Source of the DNA: Anderseniella sp963787895 | Lineage (GTDB): Bacteria > Pseudomonadota > Alphaproteobacteria > Rhizobiales > Aestuariivirgaceae | Direction: 5' to 3' | NCBI GenBank assembly: GCA_963787895.1 | Contig: CAWBEX010000002.1 | Coordinates: 124,001-188,000 of the forward strand | DNA: 64,000 bases | In this document: in pieces, positions 26,023-34,671 of the stretch | How positions within the stretch are numbered: the first letter of the stretch is position 1 | How the letters are laid out: each line of letters starts with the position of its first letter | Notes under the pieces: model-generated | The model's database searches: none | What the model was told of the DNA's origin: nothing | The model's input: only the letters and a program-made list of their open reading frames with translations | Program-made: the position numbers and the translations under genes

Positions 26023-26775
26023 ATGAACCGAACTGATTTCCATAAGCTGTTCAAGTCCACCGGCCCGGCAGTGCTGCCGGTCATTCACGTGCTCGACATC
26101 GCGCGCACAATCGAAAATGTGCAGATTACAGTCGGCGAAGGCGCAGCAGGCTGCTTCCTGATCAACCACGACTTCGATATCGACCGGTTCGAACCGATCA
26201 TCCGCGCCGTGCGCAGCGCTTTCCCTGCGCTGTGGATGGGCGTGAATTTTCTTGCCGTTACCGGACGCGATGCTTTTCCCGTACTGGCCAGCCTTCAGCA
26301 GGACGGATGCGATGTGGATGCCTACTGGGCTGACGATGCACGCATCGACGAAGCTGGCGGCGCATTGCAACCGGAAGCCGAAGAGATTGATCAGGTGCGC
26401 GAGGCATGCGGCTGGACCGGCATGTACTTTGGCGGCACCGCGTTCAAAAAGCAGCGCGAAGTCAGCTCTGCCCACTACACGCAGGCAGCGCGCGCTGCGG
26501 CAAACCACATGGAAGTCATCACCACCTCCGGCGTGGCCACTGGCAAGGAAGCTGATCTCGCCAAGATAGAGGCGTTCAGAAATGGTATTCACGACAGGCC
26601 GCTGGCGCTGGCCTCCGGCATCACCCCGGACAACGCCGAGCGCTATGCTGATGTGGATTGCTTCCTGGTGGCAACCGGCATCAACCAGCAAGACAACTTC
26701 TATGACATCAACCCTGCACGGCTGAAAAAGCTGATGCAGGTCACCCGTAAACTTGGGGGAGGTAAAATATCATGA
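26023..26775 (+). CDS. BtpA/SgcQ-like TIM-barrel protein
   Basis: 250 residues. A BtpA-family (alpha/beta)8 pattern is visible: strand 1 LPVIHVLD, WMGVNFLAV (family LGVNVLRN), TTSGVATGKEADLAKI (family TGAATGxxPDLxxL), and the phosphate-binding end LASGITPDNAERYADVDCFLVATGI. BtpA proteins were first linked to photosystem I stability in cyanobacteria, but family chemistry is undefined. The stop overlaps the start of the phosphoribosyltransferase by 4 bp, so the two are translationally coupled. A joint role on a phosphoribosylated compound is inference. No strong Shine-Dalgarno, so a short leader is likely. Confidence 0.75.
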   Translation: MNRTDFHKLFKSTGPAVLPVIHVLDIARTIENVQITVGEGAAGCFLINHDFDIDRFEPIIRAVRSAFPALWMGVNFLAVTGRDAFPVLASLQQDGCDVDAYWADDARIDEAGGALQPEAEEIDQVREACGWTGMYFGGTAFKKQREVSSAHYTQAARAAANHMEVITTSGVATGKEADLAKIEAFRNGIHDRPLALASGITPDNAERYADVDCFLVATGINQQDNFYDINPARLKKLMQVTRKLGGGKIS

Positions 26776-27404
26776 CGATCCGCGACAAGGGCCCGAGAGA
26801 CGACCGATGGTACCTGAACATCATGGCACCCAATACAAAGGGTGAAAAGTTTGCGTGGCTTGATCCTACTTCCATCTACATCAACGGCGAGGCCTTTCAT
26901 GACCTGCAGGATGATCTGGTTGCAGACCTGAAAGGTGTCGAAGTGGATGTTGTGGCAGGACTGGATGCCATGGGCTTCGTGTTGGCCGCCGCACTTGCCA
27001 CTCGCCTTGATGTAGGCTTCCTGCCCATTCGCAAGGCCGGCAAGCTGTGCGTAGATACTGACAAGGTGGAGTTCTCCAATTATTCCGGCCGCACCCAGGA
27101 CATGGAAATGCGCAAGCCGGCATTTGCCCCCGGCACCCGCGTTCTGCTGGTTGACCAGTGGGTTGAAACCGGCGGTACAATGGACGGAGCGATCAGGCTG
27201 GTGGAACGCCAAAATGGCGTTGTGGCCGGCATTGCAGCCGTGGCCATTGAAGACAACGAACGCACAACGAACTATCGCAAGACTTACCCGTGTGTAGCTG
27301 CTGTTGTGCCAGGCTCACGCTGGCAGGCTGAATGCAACAGCCAGGCGCTTTCCAGTTTCGCCAGCTACAAGCCGGAAATGGCGTTTCCGCGGATTGGGCG
27401 CTGA
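26772..27404 (+). CDS. Type I phosphoribosyltransferase, adenine-PRT-like
   Basis: 210 residues. PRPP-binding motif RVLLVDQWVETGGTMDGAI with the usual D-x-x-x-x-TGGT, but the second acidic residue of the canonical DD/ED pair is Gln. The hood/pyrophosphate-loop segment GFLPIRKAGKL matches adenine/xanthine PRT-type proteins (PIRKxGKLP). The N-terminal third (APNTKGEKFAWLDPTSIYIN) is atypical. It transfers ribose-5-phosphate from PRPP to a base that cannot be named from sequence. Coupled to the BtpA-like gene and under the LysR-divergent promoter. Confidence 0.8.
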   Translation: MTIRDKGPRDDRWYLNIMAPNTKGEKFAWLDPTSIYINGEAFHDLQDDLVADLKGVEVDVVAGLDAMGFVLAAALATRLDVGFLPIRKAGKLCVDTDKVEFSNYSGRTQDMEMRKPAFAPGTRVLLVDQWVETGGTMDGAIRLVERQNGVVAGIAAVAIEDNERTTNYRKTYPCVAAVVPGSRWQAECNSQALSSFASYKPEMAFPRIGR

Positions 27405-27434
27405 TCAAGAACCTGCGCTGCGCCAGATGCAATG

Positions 27435-28304
27435 TCAGCACCGTTTCTGGATGTCATATCCCAGCCGGTCGAAATCCTGTTTGAAGATGACTTCGATCAT
27501 GCCTCTGATTTCAGCGCTCAGAAACTGCGTTTTGGACGGGTAAAACCCGTGCATCAGCTTGAACTGCGCGATTTCCAGATTGCTGCTTGTTTCATCAATT
27601 TGCTTCGCACTTGCCGGAACAGCATTGAACTGGTTGCTTTGCCTGCGCACTTCCAGCAAGTGGTTAGCATTGGTGCCCGTAATGTGTCCGATGGCCGCAA
27701 AACCCTGTTGCAGGTTTTCAAGCTTGATCAGATGGTCAAATCTTACGCCTTTCACATTGTATGACTGACTTTGCCAGTGTGAATTGCGCTGCTCATCATC
27801 AGTTACAGCAAGATAATTCAGAAATTGCCGGAAGCTGATAGCGCCATCTGTGCCTGCTTGCCGCACGACATCCTTGACCCATGCCTTGCCCACATCTTCA
27901 CCGCAGAACTTGTCCGCAAAGCTACTGACGATTCTGTCATAAGGATTGCGTGTGACCAGGATCTTGGCAAACCGGTCACCAGCACCCGCTTCAAAAAACG
28001 CGCGGCAGTGATACATTCTGAACAGTCGGGCGAAACCTCGCAGATCGCTGTCGCTGGCAAAACCATTGCCATACAGTCTTGCCATCATTGCAGGTCTGGT
28101 CAGTAGCATGGCCGGAAAACTCCAGCCAAAACTCTCAACCGCCCGCTTTGGATTCTTCAACACTTGCAGAATCTGCATGTTTTCAAAGAACCAGGTCTTC
28201 AGCGTAGTGTTGCCGGCCTTCGCATTTAAAAACAGCAGAAACTTGCGGTCCACATCTACAAGAGGCGGAATACGGTGACGTACAGGAGCCCGCTCCCGCA
28301 ACAC
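27435..28304 (-). CDS. Sulfotransferase family 2-like protein
   Basis: 289 residues from GTG 28304. PAPS-binding motifs: 5'-phosphosulfate loop LFLNAKAGNTTLKTWFF and 3'-phosphate site LVTRNPYDRIVSSFADKF. This is the Sulfotransfer_2 (carbohydrate sulfotransferase) pattern. No signal peptide or TM segment is evident. It probably sulfates a surface glycan or small molecule. The start codon directly abuts the gapR stop, so it reads as the last gene of the operon N-formylglutamate hydrolase - DUF1244 - gapR - sulfotransferase. Confidence 0.82.
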   Translation of the reverse strand: MLRERAPVRHRIPPLVDVDRKFLLFLNAKAGNTTLKTWFFENMQILQVLKNPKRAVESFGWSFPAMLLTRPAMMARLYGNGFASDSDLRGFARLFRMYHCRAFFEAGAGDRFAKILVTRNPYDRIVSSFADKFCGEDVGKAWVKDVVRQAGTDGAISFRQFLNYLAVTDDEQRNSHWQSQSYNVKGVRFDHLIKLENLQQGFAAIGHITGTNANHLLEVRRQSNQFNAVPASAKQIDETSSNLEIAQFKLMHGFYPSKTQFLSAEIRGMIEVIFKQDFDRLGYDIQKRC

Positions 28305-28610
28305 CTACTCTGCTACCGCGCTGCCGTCAGCACCACCGCGCGCTTCGGCAAGGCTGCCTTCGGAAACAATCATGCCCAATGCCGCCAGATACAGGTCCAG
28401 CATGGCTTCTTCTTCGGCTCTCTCGGCCTGGTCTTTCTTGCGCAGGCTCACCACCTTGCGGATCACCTTGACATCAAAGCCATTGGATTTTGCCTCGGCA
28501 TAAACTTCCTTGATGTCGGCAGCGATTGCCTTTTTCTCTTCTTCCAGCCGTTCTATCCGCTCAATCAAAGAGCGCAACTGGCCTTGTGCAAAACTCGTCT
28601 TGGTGTCCAT
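28305..28610 (-). CDS. gapR: GapR nucleoid-associated protein (DUF2312)
   Basis: 101 residues. Strong match to the DUF2312/UPF0335 core: AQGQLRSLIERIERLEEEK, IKEVYAEAKSNGFDVKVIRKVV, and LRKKDQAERAEEEAMLDLYLAALG, a long coiled coil plus C-terminal helices. In Caulobacter GapR binds overtwisted DNA ahead of polymerases and helps topoisomerases. The 16-residue tail after SEGSL is an extension. GGAAGGATC precedes ATG 28610. Confidence 0.95.
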   Translation of the reverse strand: MDTKTSFAQGQLRSLIERIERLEEEKKAIAADIKEVYAEAKSNGFDVKVIRKVVSLRKKDQAERAEEEAMLDLYLAALGMIVSEGSLAEARGGADGSAVAE

Positions 28611-28653
28611 GGCTGATCCTTCCCGCTACTCACCTTGCGCGCCCCCGCCGGTT

Positions 28654-28947
28654 TCAATGCGAGTGCGACTTCTTGAATGCTGCTGCCTGTTCCGCGGTGG
28701 CTTCGTGCTGATGCTTTGCCTTCCAGTCCGCATAGGGCATTCCATAGACATGCTCACGCGCGGCTTCCTTGTCCAGCGCAATGCCCTTTTCATCCGCAGC
28801 ATCTTTCAGCCAGTTGGACAGGCAATTGCGGCAAAACCCGCCGAGATTCATCAAGTCAATGTTCTGAACGTCGCTGCGTTCACGCAAATGCATCACAAGC
28901 CGGCGGAAAGCTGCCGCCTCAAGTTCGGTTCGGGTGTTCTCGTCCAT
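28654..28947 (-). CDS. DUF1244 family protein
   Basis: 97 residues. The DUF1244 block is clear: AFRRLVMHLRERSDVQNIDLMNLGGFCRNCLSNWL, then VYGMPYADWKAKHQ. It contains a CxxC-like pair (CRNC) and a His-rich C-terminus. Helical cytoplasmic protein, function unknown, widespread in proteobacteria. Its Shine-Dalgarno AGGAG lies inside the last codons of the N-formylglutamate hydrolase gene, 2 bp upstream of this start, implying coupling. Confidence 0.92.
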   Translation of the reverse strand: MDENTRTELEAAAFRRLVMHLRERSDVQNIDLMNLGGFCRNCLSNWLKDAADEKGIALDKEAAREHVYGMPYADWKAKHQHEATAEQAAAFKKSHSH

Positions 28948-28949
28948 AG

Positions 28950-29789
28950 CTATTTCTCCTGGTCCATCGTGTCGTGCAATGCCTCAATCTGGCCACTGCC
29001 GATCAACTGTTCAATGATTGTTGCCAGCCGGTCTGTCCATTCTACCACACCGCGCTCATCCGAAATCAGGTCCTGGCGCACCTCCAGCAGCGTATGCGGC
29101 AAATTGCGCCTGACCGCATGCATGTTCATGCAATCGCCTTCCAGCCCGCCCGCATAGGGTTCATTGTCGCCCACCACCAGCCCTGGTTCGCGCGTCAGGG
29201 CCGCAATGAACAAATCCGAAAGCCGCCGGTCATCTTCCCACAACAGCCCTGCATGCCAGGGTCGTGACACCCCCTTCCACGCAGGTGTGAAGCTGTGAAC
29301 CGACAACAGCACCGGCGCGCTGTGCGCTGCGATCATGGCGTCAATCTCGGCATCGATGGCAGCATGATAGGGCCGATAGAAACGGTTCAGACGCGCCTCA
29401 CGCTCAGTTGCATCCAGCAAGACATTGCCGGGCACAATTGCCCCGTCAGACAGCTGCATGATCAGTGTCGGATCATCGACACCCCTGTTCGGGTCGATAA
29501 GCAACCGCGAAAACCCCGAAATAACCGCTGGCAGATTGAGCCGCTGCGCCAGCCCCGTCACCAGCGCTTCCACACCGATGTCATAACCGATATGCCGCTC
29601 AAGCTCCGAGGCTGGCAGCCCCAGCGTACCGTATTCTCCCGGCAACTGGTTTCTGGCATGATCGGCGATCAACAAAACCTTGCGCGTGCGGTCTCCAGCC
29701 ATACAATAATGGCTGACGAACCCGCCAGGCCCGGTTGGTTCTTGTGCACCGCTGGATTGTTTGACAGGAGAAACGTTCATGGCTGGCAT
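28950..29789 (-). CDS. N-formylglutamate amidohydrolase family protein
   Basis: About 279 residues from ATG 29789. GTG 29822 and ATG 29780 are alternatives, none with a clear ribosome site. Family motifs: LLIADHARNQLPGEYGTLGL, HIGYDIGVEAL, SGFSRLLIDPNRGVDDP and LLSVHSFTPAWKG, with the metal-site D/H residues. Family members hydrolyse N-formylglutamate in histidine degradation, but no hut genes are nearby and many homologues have unknown substrates. First gene of a four-gene operon with DUF1244, gapR and a sulfotransferase. Confidence 0.88.
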   Translation of the reverse strand: MPAMNVSPVKQSSGAQEPTGPGGFVSHYCMAGDRTRKVLLIADHARNQLPGEYGTLGLPASELERHIGYDIGVEALVTGLAQRLNLPAVISGFSRLLIDPNRGVDDPTLIMQLSDGAIVPGNVLLDATEREARLNRFYRPYHAAIDAEIDAMIAAHSAPVLLSVHSFTPAWKGVSRPWHAGLLWEDDRRLSDLFIAALTREPGLVVGDNEPYAGGLEGDCMNMHAVRRNLPHTLLEVRQDLISDERGVVEWTDRLATIIEQLIGSGQIEALHDTMDQEK

Positions 29790-30063
29790 GACTACAGGCT
29801 GGTGTGCCGGGTTGTCCAGCACGCTTGACCAGACTGCGGAACACGTTGATAAAAGGACTGATGGTCAAGGCATCGACACGGTTGAAAACGTGCTGCCCGC
29901 CAGTACGGTGAATTTTTAACTTGGTGTAACCGGTCTATGCCATAAAAATGCTTTCGGGAGCAGGTGAAGTTCGTCTCTCCGGTCTGGGTTGATTCACTGT
30001 CTTGAAATTTGCATTCGCATGAAGCCAATCATGCACAAGGGACTTGTTGGGAAAACACGACAC

Positions 30064-30504
30064 ATGACGCGTTCAATTCTTCTTGCAGCTGCTATCGCTG
30101 CACCTGCGCTGCTGGCCTCTCCGGCCCCCGCCCACGCCGATCTCAAACTATGCAATCTGACGCCAAGCCGCGTCGGGGTCGCGTTGGGTTACAAGGACCA
30201 GCAAGGCTGGGCATCCGAAGGCTGGTGGAATATCGCGGCCAATGCCTGTGAAACCCTGCTCAAGGGCCCATTGATTGCCCGCTGGTACTACATTTACGCA
30301 GTTGACTATGACAATGGTGGTTCCTGGGGTGGCAAGGCGTTGATGTGCAGCAGGGACAAGCTGTTCACCATCCGCGGCATAAAGAGCTGCGAAGAGCGCG
30401 GCTACAAGGAAACCGGGTTTTTCGAAGTCGACACCGGTGAGAATGACGACTGGACCATCCGTCTGGAAGGCGCAAAGACCCAGGCCGCACCCGCGACACA
30501 GTAA
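30064..30504 (+). CDS. DUF1036 secreted protein
   Basis: 146 residues from ATG 30064. The longer frame back to 29989 lacks a signal-like start. Signal peptide MTRSILLAAAIAAPALLASP, cleaved near AHA-DL. The mature part has the DUF1036 pattern: LKLCNLTPSRVGVALGYKD, WASEGWWNIAANAC, and RWYYIYAVDYDNGGSWGG, with three to four conserved Cys. Periplasmic protein of unknown function, common in alphaproteobacteria. It lies 66 bp upstream of pyruvate kinase on the same strand. Confidence 0.9.
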   Translation: MTRSILLAAAIAAPALLASPAPAHADLKLCNLTPSRVGVALGYKDQQGWASEGWWNIAANACETLLKGPLIARWYYIYAVDYDNGGSWGGKALMCSRDKLFTIRGIKSCEERGYKETGFFEVDTGENDDWTIRLEGAKTQAAPATQ

Positions 30505-30570
30505 TCTTTGACCTGACGCCTGCAACTGCCTATCAATCAGGTTCACAATGAACCGGACAGGGGGCACGCC

Positions 30571-31995
30571 ATGCGACGTCAAAGACAGGCAAAAATTGTA
30601 GCAACCCTCGGACCGGCCTCCGAATCCGAAGAGATGATCGAGAAACTGTTTCTTGCTGGTGTCGACATGTTTCGCATCAACATGAGCCACTCTGATCATC
30701 CAAGCCTCAAGTTGCGCTACGAGACCATCCGCAAGATCGAGAAAAAGCACAACCGGCCGATCGGCGTTCTGGTCGACCTGCAGGGTCCGAAATTGCGCAT
30801 CGGCAGCTTCTCCACCGATGAAGTCACCATCAAGGCCGGCGACCGCTTCAGCCTGGATCTCGACGAAGCACCCGGCGACAAGACCCGCGTCCAGCTGCCT
30901 CACCCGGAAATATTTGCCGCTGCAAAGCCGGGCGAACACCTGCTGCTCAACGATGGCAGAATCCGCCTTGAGATCACCTCTGCCGACCCGCAGGTCATCC
31001 ACACCCGCGTCGTTTTCGGCGGCGCCTTGTCGGCCCGCAAGGGCGTCAACCTGCCAGACACCATCATCCCGCTCACCCCGCTTACCGCAAAAGACCTGGC
31101 CGACCTCGACTATGCCCTCACCCTCGACATCGACTGGGTGGCGCTGTCGTTCGTGCAGCTTCCCTCCGACATCACCCAGGCCCGTGCCATCATCGGCGGC
31201 AAGGCCGGCATCATGGTCAAGGTCGAGAAGCCGTCTGCCCTCAATTACCTGGAAGAGATCGTTGACCAGTCCGACGCAATCATGGTTGCACGAGGCGACC
31301 TTGGCGTGGAGCTTCCGCTTGAATCGGTGCCCGGCTGGCAAAAGCGCATGGTGCGCACCTGCCGCAGGGCCGGCAAACCGGTGGTTGTCGCCACCCAGAT
31401 GCTGGAAAGCATGATCGAAGAGCCTGTGCCCACCCGCGCAGAAGTTTCCGACGTTGCCACCGCGTTGTTCGAAGGCGCTGATGCCATCATGCTGTCTGCT
31501 GAATCCGCCGCAGGCAAGTGGCCGGAAAAAGCCGTCCAGACCATGGACCGCATCGCCCAGTCCATCGAGCGTGACCCCCTCTATGCCAACATCATCAGCA
31601 ATGCCCGCTCTGAACCGCAACCAACCAGCGCGGACGCAATTGCCAACGCCGCGCGAACCGTCGCCGACACACTCAATGCCTCGGCCATCGTGTGCTACAC
31701 CGGCTCCGGCTCAACCGGCCTGCGCGTCGCACGTGAACGCCCCCAGCAACCGATCATCGCGCTCACTCCGGTCAAGGCGACCAGCCGCCGCCTGGCTGTT
31801 GTCTGGGGGCTGCACTGCGTACTGACGGAAGATGCCAAGGATCTGGACGACATGGTATTGCGCGCCGCCCACATCGCCTTGAATGAAAAGTGCGCCAAGG
31901 TGGGTGATCACATTGTCATCACCGCCGGCGTTCCGTTGCGCACTCCGGGCAAGACCAACATGTTGCGCGTCGCCCGCGTCACCGCTCCGAACTAG
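30571..31995 (+). CDS. pyk: Pyruvate kinase
   Basis: 474 residues, normal length. N-terminal KIVATLGPASESEEMI, substrate site FRINMSHSDH, metal/catalytic strand IMVKVEKPSALNYLEEI and IMVARGDLGVELP, and PTRAEVSDVATALFEGADAIML. The C-terminal allosteric-type domain carries VCYTGSGSTGLRVARERP. Converts phosphoenolpyruvate and ADP to pyruvate and ATP. AGGGGG lies 6 bp before the ATG. The long antisense frame across it is a codon-bias shadow. Confidence 0.97.
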   Translation: MRRQRQAKIVATLGPASESEEMIEKLFLAGVDMFRINMSHSDHPSLKLRYETIRKIEKKHNRPIGVLVDLQGPKLRIGSFSTDEVTIKAGDRFSLDLDEAPGDKTRVQLPHPEIFAAAKPGEHLLLNDGRIRLEITSADPQVIHTRVVFGGALSARKGVNLPDTIIPLTPLTAKDLADLDYALTLDIDWVALSFVQLPSDITQARAIIGGKAGIMVKVEKPSALNYLEEIVDQSDAIMVARGDLGVELPLESVPGWQKRMVRTCRRAGKPVVVATQMLESMIEEPVPTRAEVSDVATALFEGADAIMLSAESAAGKWPEKAVQTMDRIAQSIERDPLYANIISNARSEPQPTSADAIANAARTVADTLNASAIVCYTGSGSTGLRVARERPQQPIIALTPVKATSRRLAVVWGLHCVLTEDAKDLDDMVLRAAHIALNEKCAKVGDHIVITAGVPLRTPGKTNMLRVARVTAPN

Positions 31996-32006
31996 CTTGC
32001 CCCGTC

Positions 32007-32029
32007 ACCCCTGTGCTTGTCACAGGGGT
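32007..32029. repeat. Perfect hairpin downstream of pyruvate kinase
   Basis: ACCCCTGTG - CTTGT - CACAGGGGT, a 9-bp perfect stem with a 5-nt loop, 11 bp after the pyk stop. No T-tract follows, so either a factor-dependent or weak terminator, or one copy of the short GTCACCCC-type intergenic palindromes seen in alphaproteobacterial genomes. Confidence 0.6.
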
Positions 32030-32219
32030 TCACCTGCCCTTTCTACCGCTTGCAGGAGGGTGCCTGGGTGGGGCTACTAACCCTCAATCATCCACAAATC
32101 CATCAACCGCCACTCAACCATCCCCAATCTAAAAGGCAAATTTTTGCCGGTGGCGAAAGGCGCGTCTGCTGCCTACAGTAAACCCCACCAGCCCTTTCCT
32201 GAAGCCCCGGAGAAGACCG

Positions 32220-32819
32220 ATGAAAATCATTCTGATTGGTGCCAGTGGCGATATTGGCAGCGCAGCGTTGGCTGAGCTTTCCTCGCGCCATGAAATCATC
32301 AAGGTGGGTCGCACATCCGGCGACTTTCATGCTGACATTGCAGACCGCTCATCCATTGACGCGATGTACAAGAAAATCGGCAAGGTAGATGGCGTCGTCA
32401 CCACAGTTGGGTCGGTGCATTTCGGCCCGTTGATCGAGTTCACTGAAGAACAGTTCATGCTCGGGCTGACCAATAAGGTCATGGGCCAGGTCAATGTTGT
32501 TCTGGCCGGTCTAGATTATATCAATGATGGCGGCTCGTTCACCCTTACCAGTGGCGTTTTGGACCGCGACCCGATCAGGCTCGGCACCGGAGCCGCCACG
32601 GCAAACGGCGCGCTGGGCGGCTTTGTCAAGGGCGCTGCAATTGAAATGCCGCGGGGCTTGCGCATCAACGTGGTCAGCCCCGGCCTGCTCGAGGTTTCGG
32701 TGCCGCGCTACGGCAGCTATTTCCCTGGCCATGATCCCGTCTCGTCCCGCCGCGTCGGGCTTGCCTATGCCAAGTCCGTGGAAGGCGCAATCACGGGTGA
32801 GGTCATCATCGTCGAATAG
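32220..32819 (+). CDS. Short-chain dehydrogenase-like protein lacking the YxxxK pair
   Basis: 199 residues, shorter than classical SDRs. The NAD(P) motif is IILIGASGDIGSAALAEL and the NxAG-equivalent region is GVVTTVGSVHFGP. A Ser is present in TLTSGVL. Where the catalytic YxxxK should be, the sequence reads GAATANGALGGFVKGAAIEM, so by alignment both Tyr and Lys are replaced (Ala and Asn). A clade of such short SDRs exists in bacteria. Enzyme activity may be absent or use different residues. GGAGAAG lies 5 bp before ATG 32220. Confidence 0.85.
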   Translation: MKIILIGASGDIGSAALAELSSRHEIIKVGRTSGDFHADIADRSSIDAMYKKIGKVDGVVTTVGSVHFGPLIEFTEEQFMLGLTNKVMGQVNVVLAGLDYINDGGSFTLTSGVLDRDPIRLGTGAATANGALGGFVKGAAIEMPRGLRINVVSPGLLEVSVPRYGSYFPGHDPVSSRRVGLAYAKSVEGAITGEVIIVE

Positions 32820-32923
32820 GGTTTGAGGACAATCACTTGAACGCCATCTGCATCAAGCTGGTTGGCGCGCCTGCCAATACCCCGGCCGCTGCCACCGCCT
32901 GAAGGCCTGCGTCCGCCGCCCGG

Positions 32924-33715
32924 CTAAAGCCCGGTTTTCACCGGAAGGCGGATCACCGCGTTGGCAAACTCTCTGATGCTGGCAAAGAGATAGTGCGCGA
33001 TGATCTTACCCTCCTTGCGCTCCATCACATAAAAGCCTGTCTCCTTGCGCCCTTCGGCTTTCGACATGCGGTTTTCATCAATTACCACTGTCTTGCCTTT
33101 GACAAACGTCTGGCCATGGCCTGTCAACACAACATTCTCACCCGCAGGAAGCTCCACCTCCATGAGCAACTTGCGTAGTTCCACGGCAAAATCTTCACGC
33201 TGTTCAACCATCACACCTGTACGGGCGATAAGAGCGTTGGAAACCTTATACTCGCCAAATGCATTCTGCGCCGTTTGCCGTGCCCGGCAGCTCGGGCTGG
33301 AGATAACCGATGCCACCTTGACACCGGCCATCCTGAATACTTCACCGATGAGCTTTGCTTCCTCCACGCCCTGCTGCGTCAGGCAGGTGGCGCGGGCAAA
33401 ACTTGACCCTGATGCGTCAATGCCGTTGGCAAGTTCGTAAGCGTCGAAGGCTGCTGAATCATGCCACTTCTCGCGCTGGGCATGGCGAAAATGCAGAATG
33501 TAGCCGCCCTTGATGACACGCTCCGCCCACATCTTGTTGTGTTCCAGCTTGCGTGCGCTGCGTTCCTTGGCGCCACCGCGTTCAAACTGCTTCGCCCACA
33601 CTCGCGCCGTCGGGTTGTGAACCGACGCATAAACCCCGAGCACATACATGCCGGCGCACAGGCCCAACAGTCCCAAACCGAGCACCCACCATTTTAGTTT
33701 CCGCACCAATGTCAT
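32924..33715 (-). CDS. Membrane-anchored histidine phosphatase family protein
   Basis: 263 residues from ATG 33715, with GAGGGG upstream. The frame is open further but that part lacks features. One N-terminal TM segment (WWVLGLGLLGLCAGMYVLGVYA) is followed by a phosphoglycerate-mutase-like domain: the catalytic histidine in LHFRHAQREKW (RHG-type motif), SSPSCRARQTAQ, and the second histidine in VVLTGHGQTF. It probably faces the periplasm. Substrate unknown. Monocistronic minus-strand gene. Confidence 0.85.
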   Translation of the reverse strand: MTLVRKLKWWVLGLGLLGLCAGMYVLGVYASVHNPTARVWAKQFERGGAKERSARKLEHNKMWAERVIKGGYILHFRHAQREKWHDSAAFDAYELANGIDASGSSFARATCLTQQGVEEAKLIGEVFRMAGVKVASVISSPSCRARQTAQNAFGEYKVSNALIARTGVMVEQREDFAVELRKLLMEVELPAGENVVLTGHGQTFVKGKTVVIDENRMSKAEGRKETGFYVMERKEGKIIAHYLFASIREFANAVIRLPVKTGL

Positions 33716-34018
33716 GTTCCCCTCAATTCGCCCCGGTTGACTCGAGGTAACAATAAAGCCATAATTGAGCGTTGCAAGCTTGGACGGAAACAAGGCTCAG
33801 ATTTTAACAGGGCCATACTGAAAAATAGGGAAGCAGCCATGCCGAATATCAGATTTTCACCTGAACCTCCCGGCGACTTCGTACGAGACACGGTAGCGAT
33901 CGGCTCCGGTGCCTTGCTTTGAAGGCTTCGCAGGTCGGTTTAACAGTTTACTGTTCATATCAAGCTCTCGAACGCTCTTGCTGCAAGGCAGGAGCGTTTC
34001 GCTGTCGGCAGCAAGGTG
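33716..34018. other. Intergenic stretch, one weak micro-ORF and one hairpin
   Basis: 303 bp between two minus-strand genes. A 27-codon plus-strand ORF (ATG 33839, stop 33922, AGGGAAG upstream) is possible but unsupported. A hairpin AACGCTC (33971-33977) / GAGCGTT (33992-33998) lies just after the TPR gene end on the minus strand but lacks a T-run. Nothing else recognisable. Confidence 0.35.
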
Positions 34019-34639
34019 TCAGATTTTCTGATCGAATTCCTGCTCGAGTTCGCGGATGCGGTCATCAATGTTGTTGAGTTGCGGATAGACCTGCCTGGCG
34101 CGGCGCAGTGCCCGCAACGCCTTTCGACCTTCGCCGTTCTCCTTGAGAATGGCGCCCTGCCCCGATAACGCCCCGAAGTGACGTGGCTCCAGCGCCAGAA
34201 CCTGGTCAATGTCACTCAGTGAGCTGGTGTAGTCTCCGCGCATGAAGTGCAGCGTCGCGCGCCTGTTCCAGCCTTCGGCATAGTCCGGGTTGAGTTCCAC
34301 CACCGTATCCAGAATGATCAGCGCAGCACCAAATTGCTGTTTCTCCATGGCGTCGGCTGCCTGCTTCATCAGCAGATCCGCGGTTGGACTGCCCGATCGC
34401 AGCCACAAGGTCTGGATCGCGCGTTCAAGCAGTTTTGCAGCACGTTCATCCCCGGCAAGGCGCAATTGCGCAAACAGCCGGTCCAGAACTTCAGCAGAGT
34501 CTGTGGTGTCGGTATCCTGATAAAGGTTGGGGCCCTGCCCCGGCCCGCCATGCGCCTCGCCTGCCTGCTGCGCGTCAGCAGGCGAGGCGAATACAAGACC
34601 CGCCATCATGATCAGTGCAAAACCTGATTTCAGCATCAT
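34019..34639 (-). CDS. Periplasmic TPR-repeat protein
   Basis: 206 residues. Signal peptide MLKSGFALIMMAGLVFASP, cleaved near ADA-QQ. The rest is helical with about three tetratricopeptide repeats (AADAMEKQQFGAALIILDTV, PDYAEGWNRRATLHFMRGDY, PRHFGALSGQGAILKENGEG). TPR domains mediate protein contacts. No specific partner is visible. It lies downstream of the rpmJ terminator, so it probably has its own promoter in the ~30 bp between that terminator and its start, or depends on read-through. Confidence 0.88.
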   Translation of the reverse strand: MMLKSGFALIMMAGLVFASPADAQQAGEAHGGPGQGPNLYQDTDTTDSAEVLDRLFAQLRLAGDERAAKLLERAIQTLWLRSGSPTADLLMKQAADAMEKQQFGAALIILDTVVELNPDYAEGWNRRATLHFMRGDYTSSLSDIDQVLALEPRHFGALSGQGAILKENGEGRKALRALRRARQVYPQLNNIDDRIRELEQEFDQKI

Positions 34640-34671
34640 GTTCCAAGTCTAGCACCAACTGCGCATCAGCC

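Noticed and set aside
30148..31620. 490-codon open frame antisense to pyruvate kinase
   Set aside because: Pyruvate kinase on the plus strand is unmistakable; the antisense frame is a by-product of GC-rich third positions and has no recognisable domains.
33839..33922. 27-codon plus-strand ORF with AGGGAAG upstream
   Set aside because: Too short and without any recognisable feature; kept only as a note in the intergenic entry.
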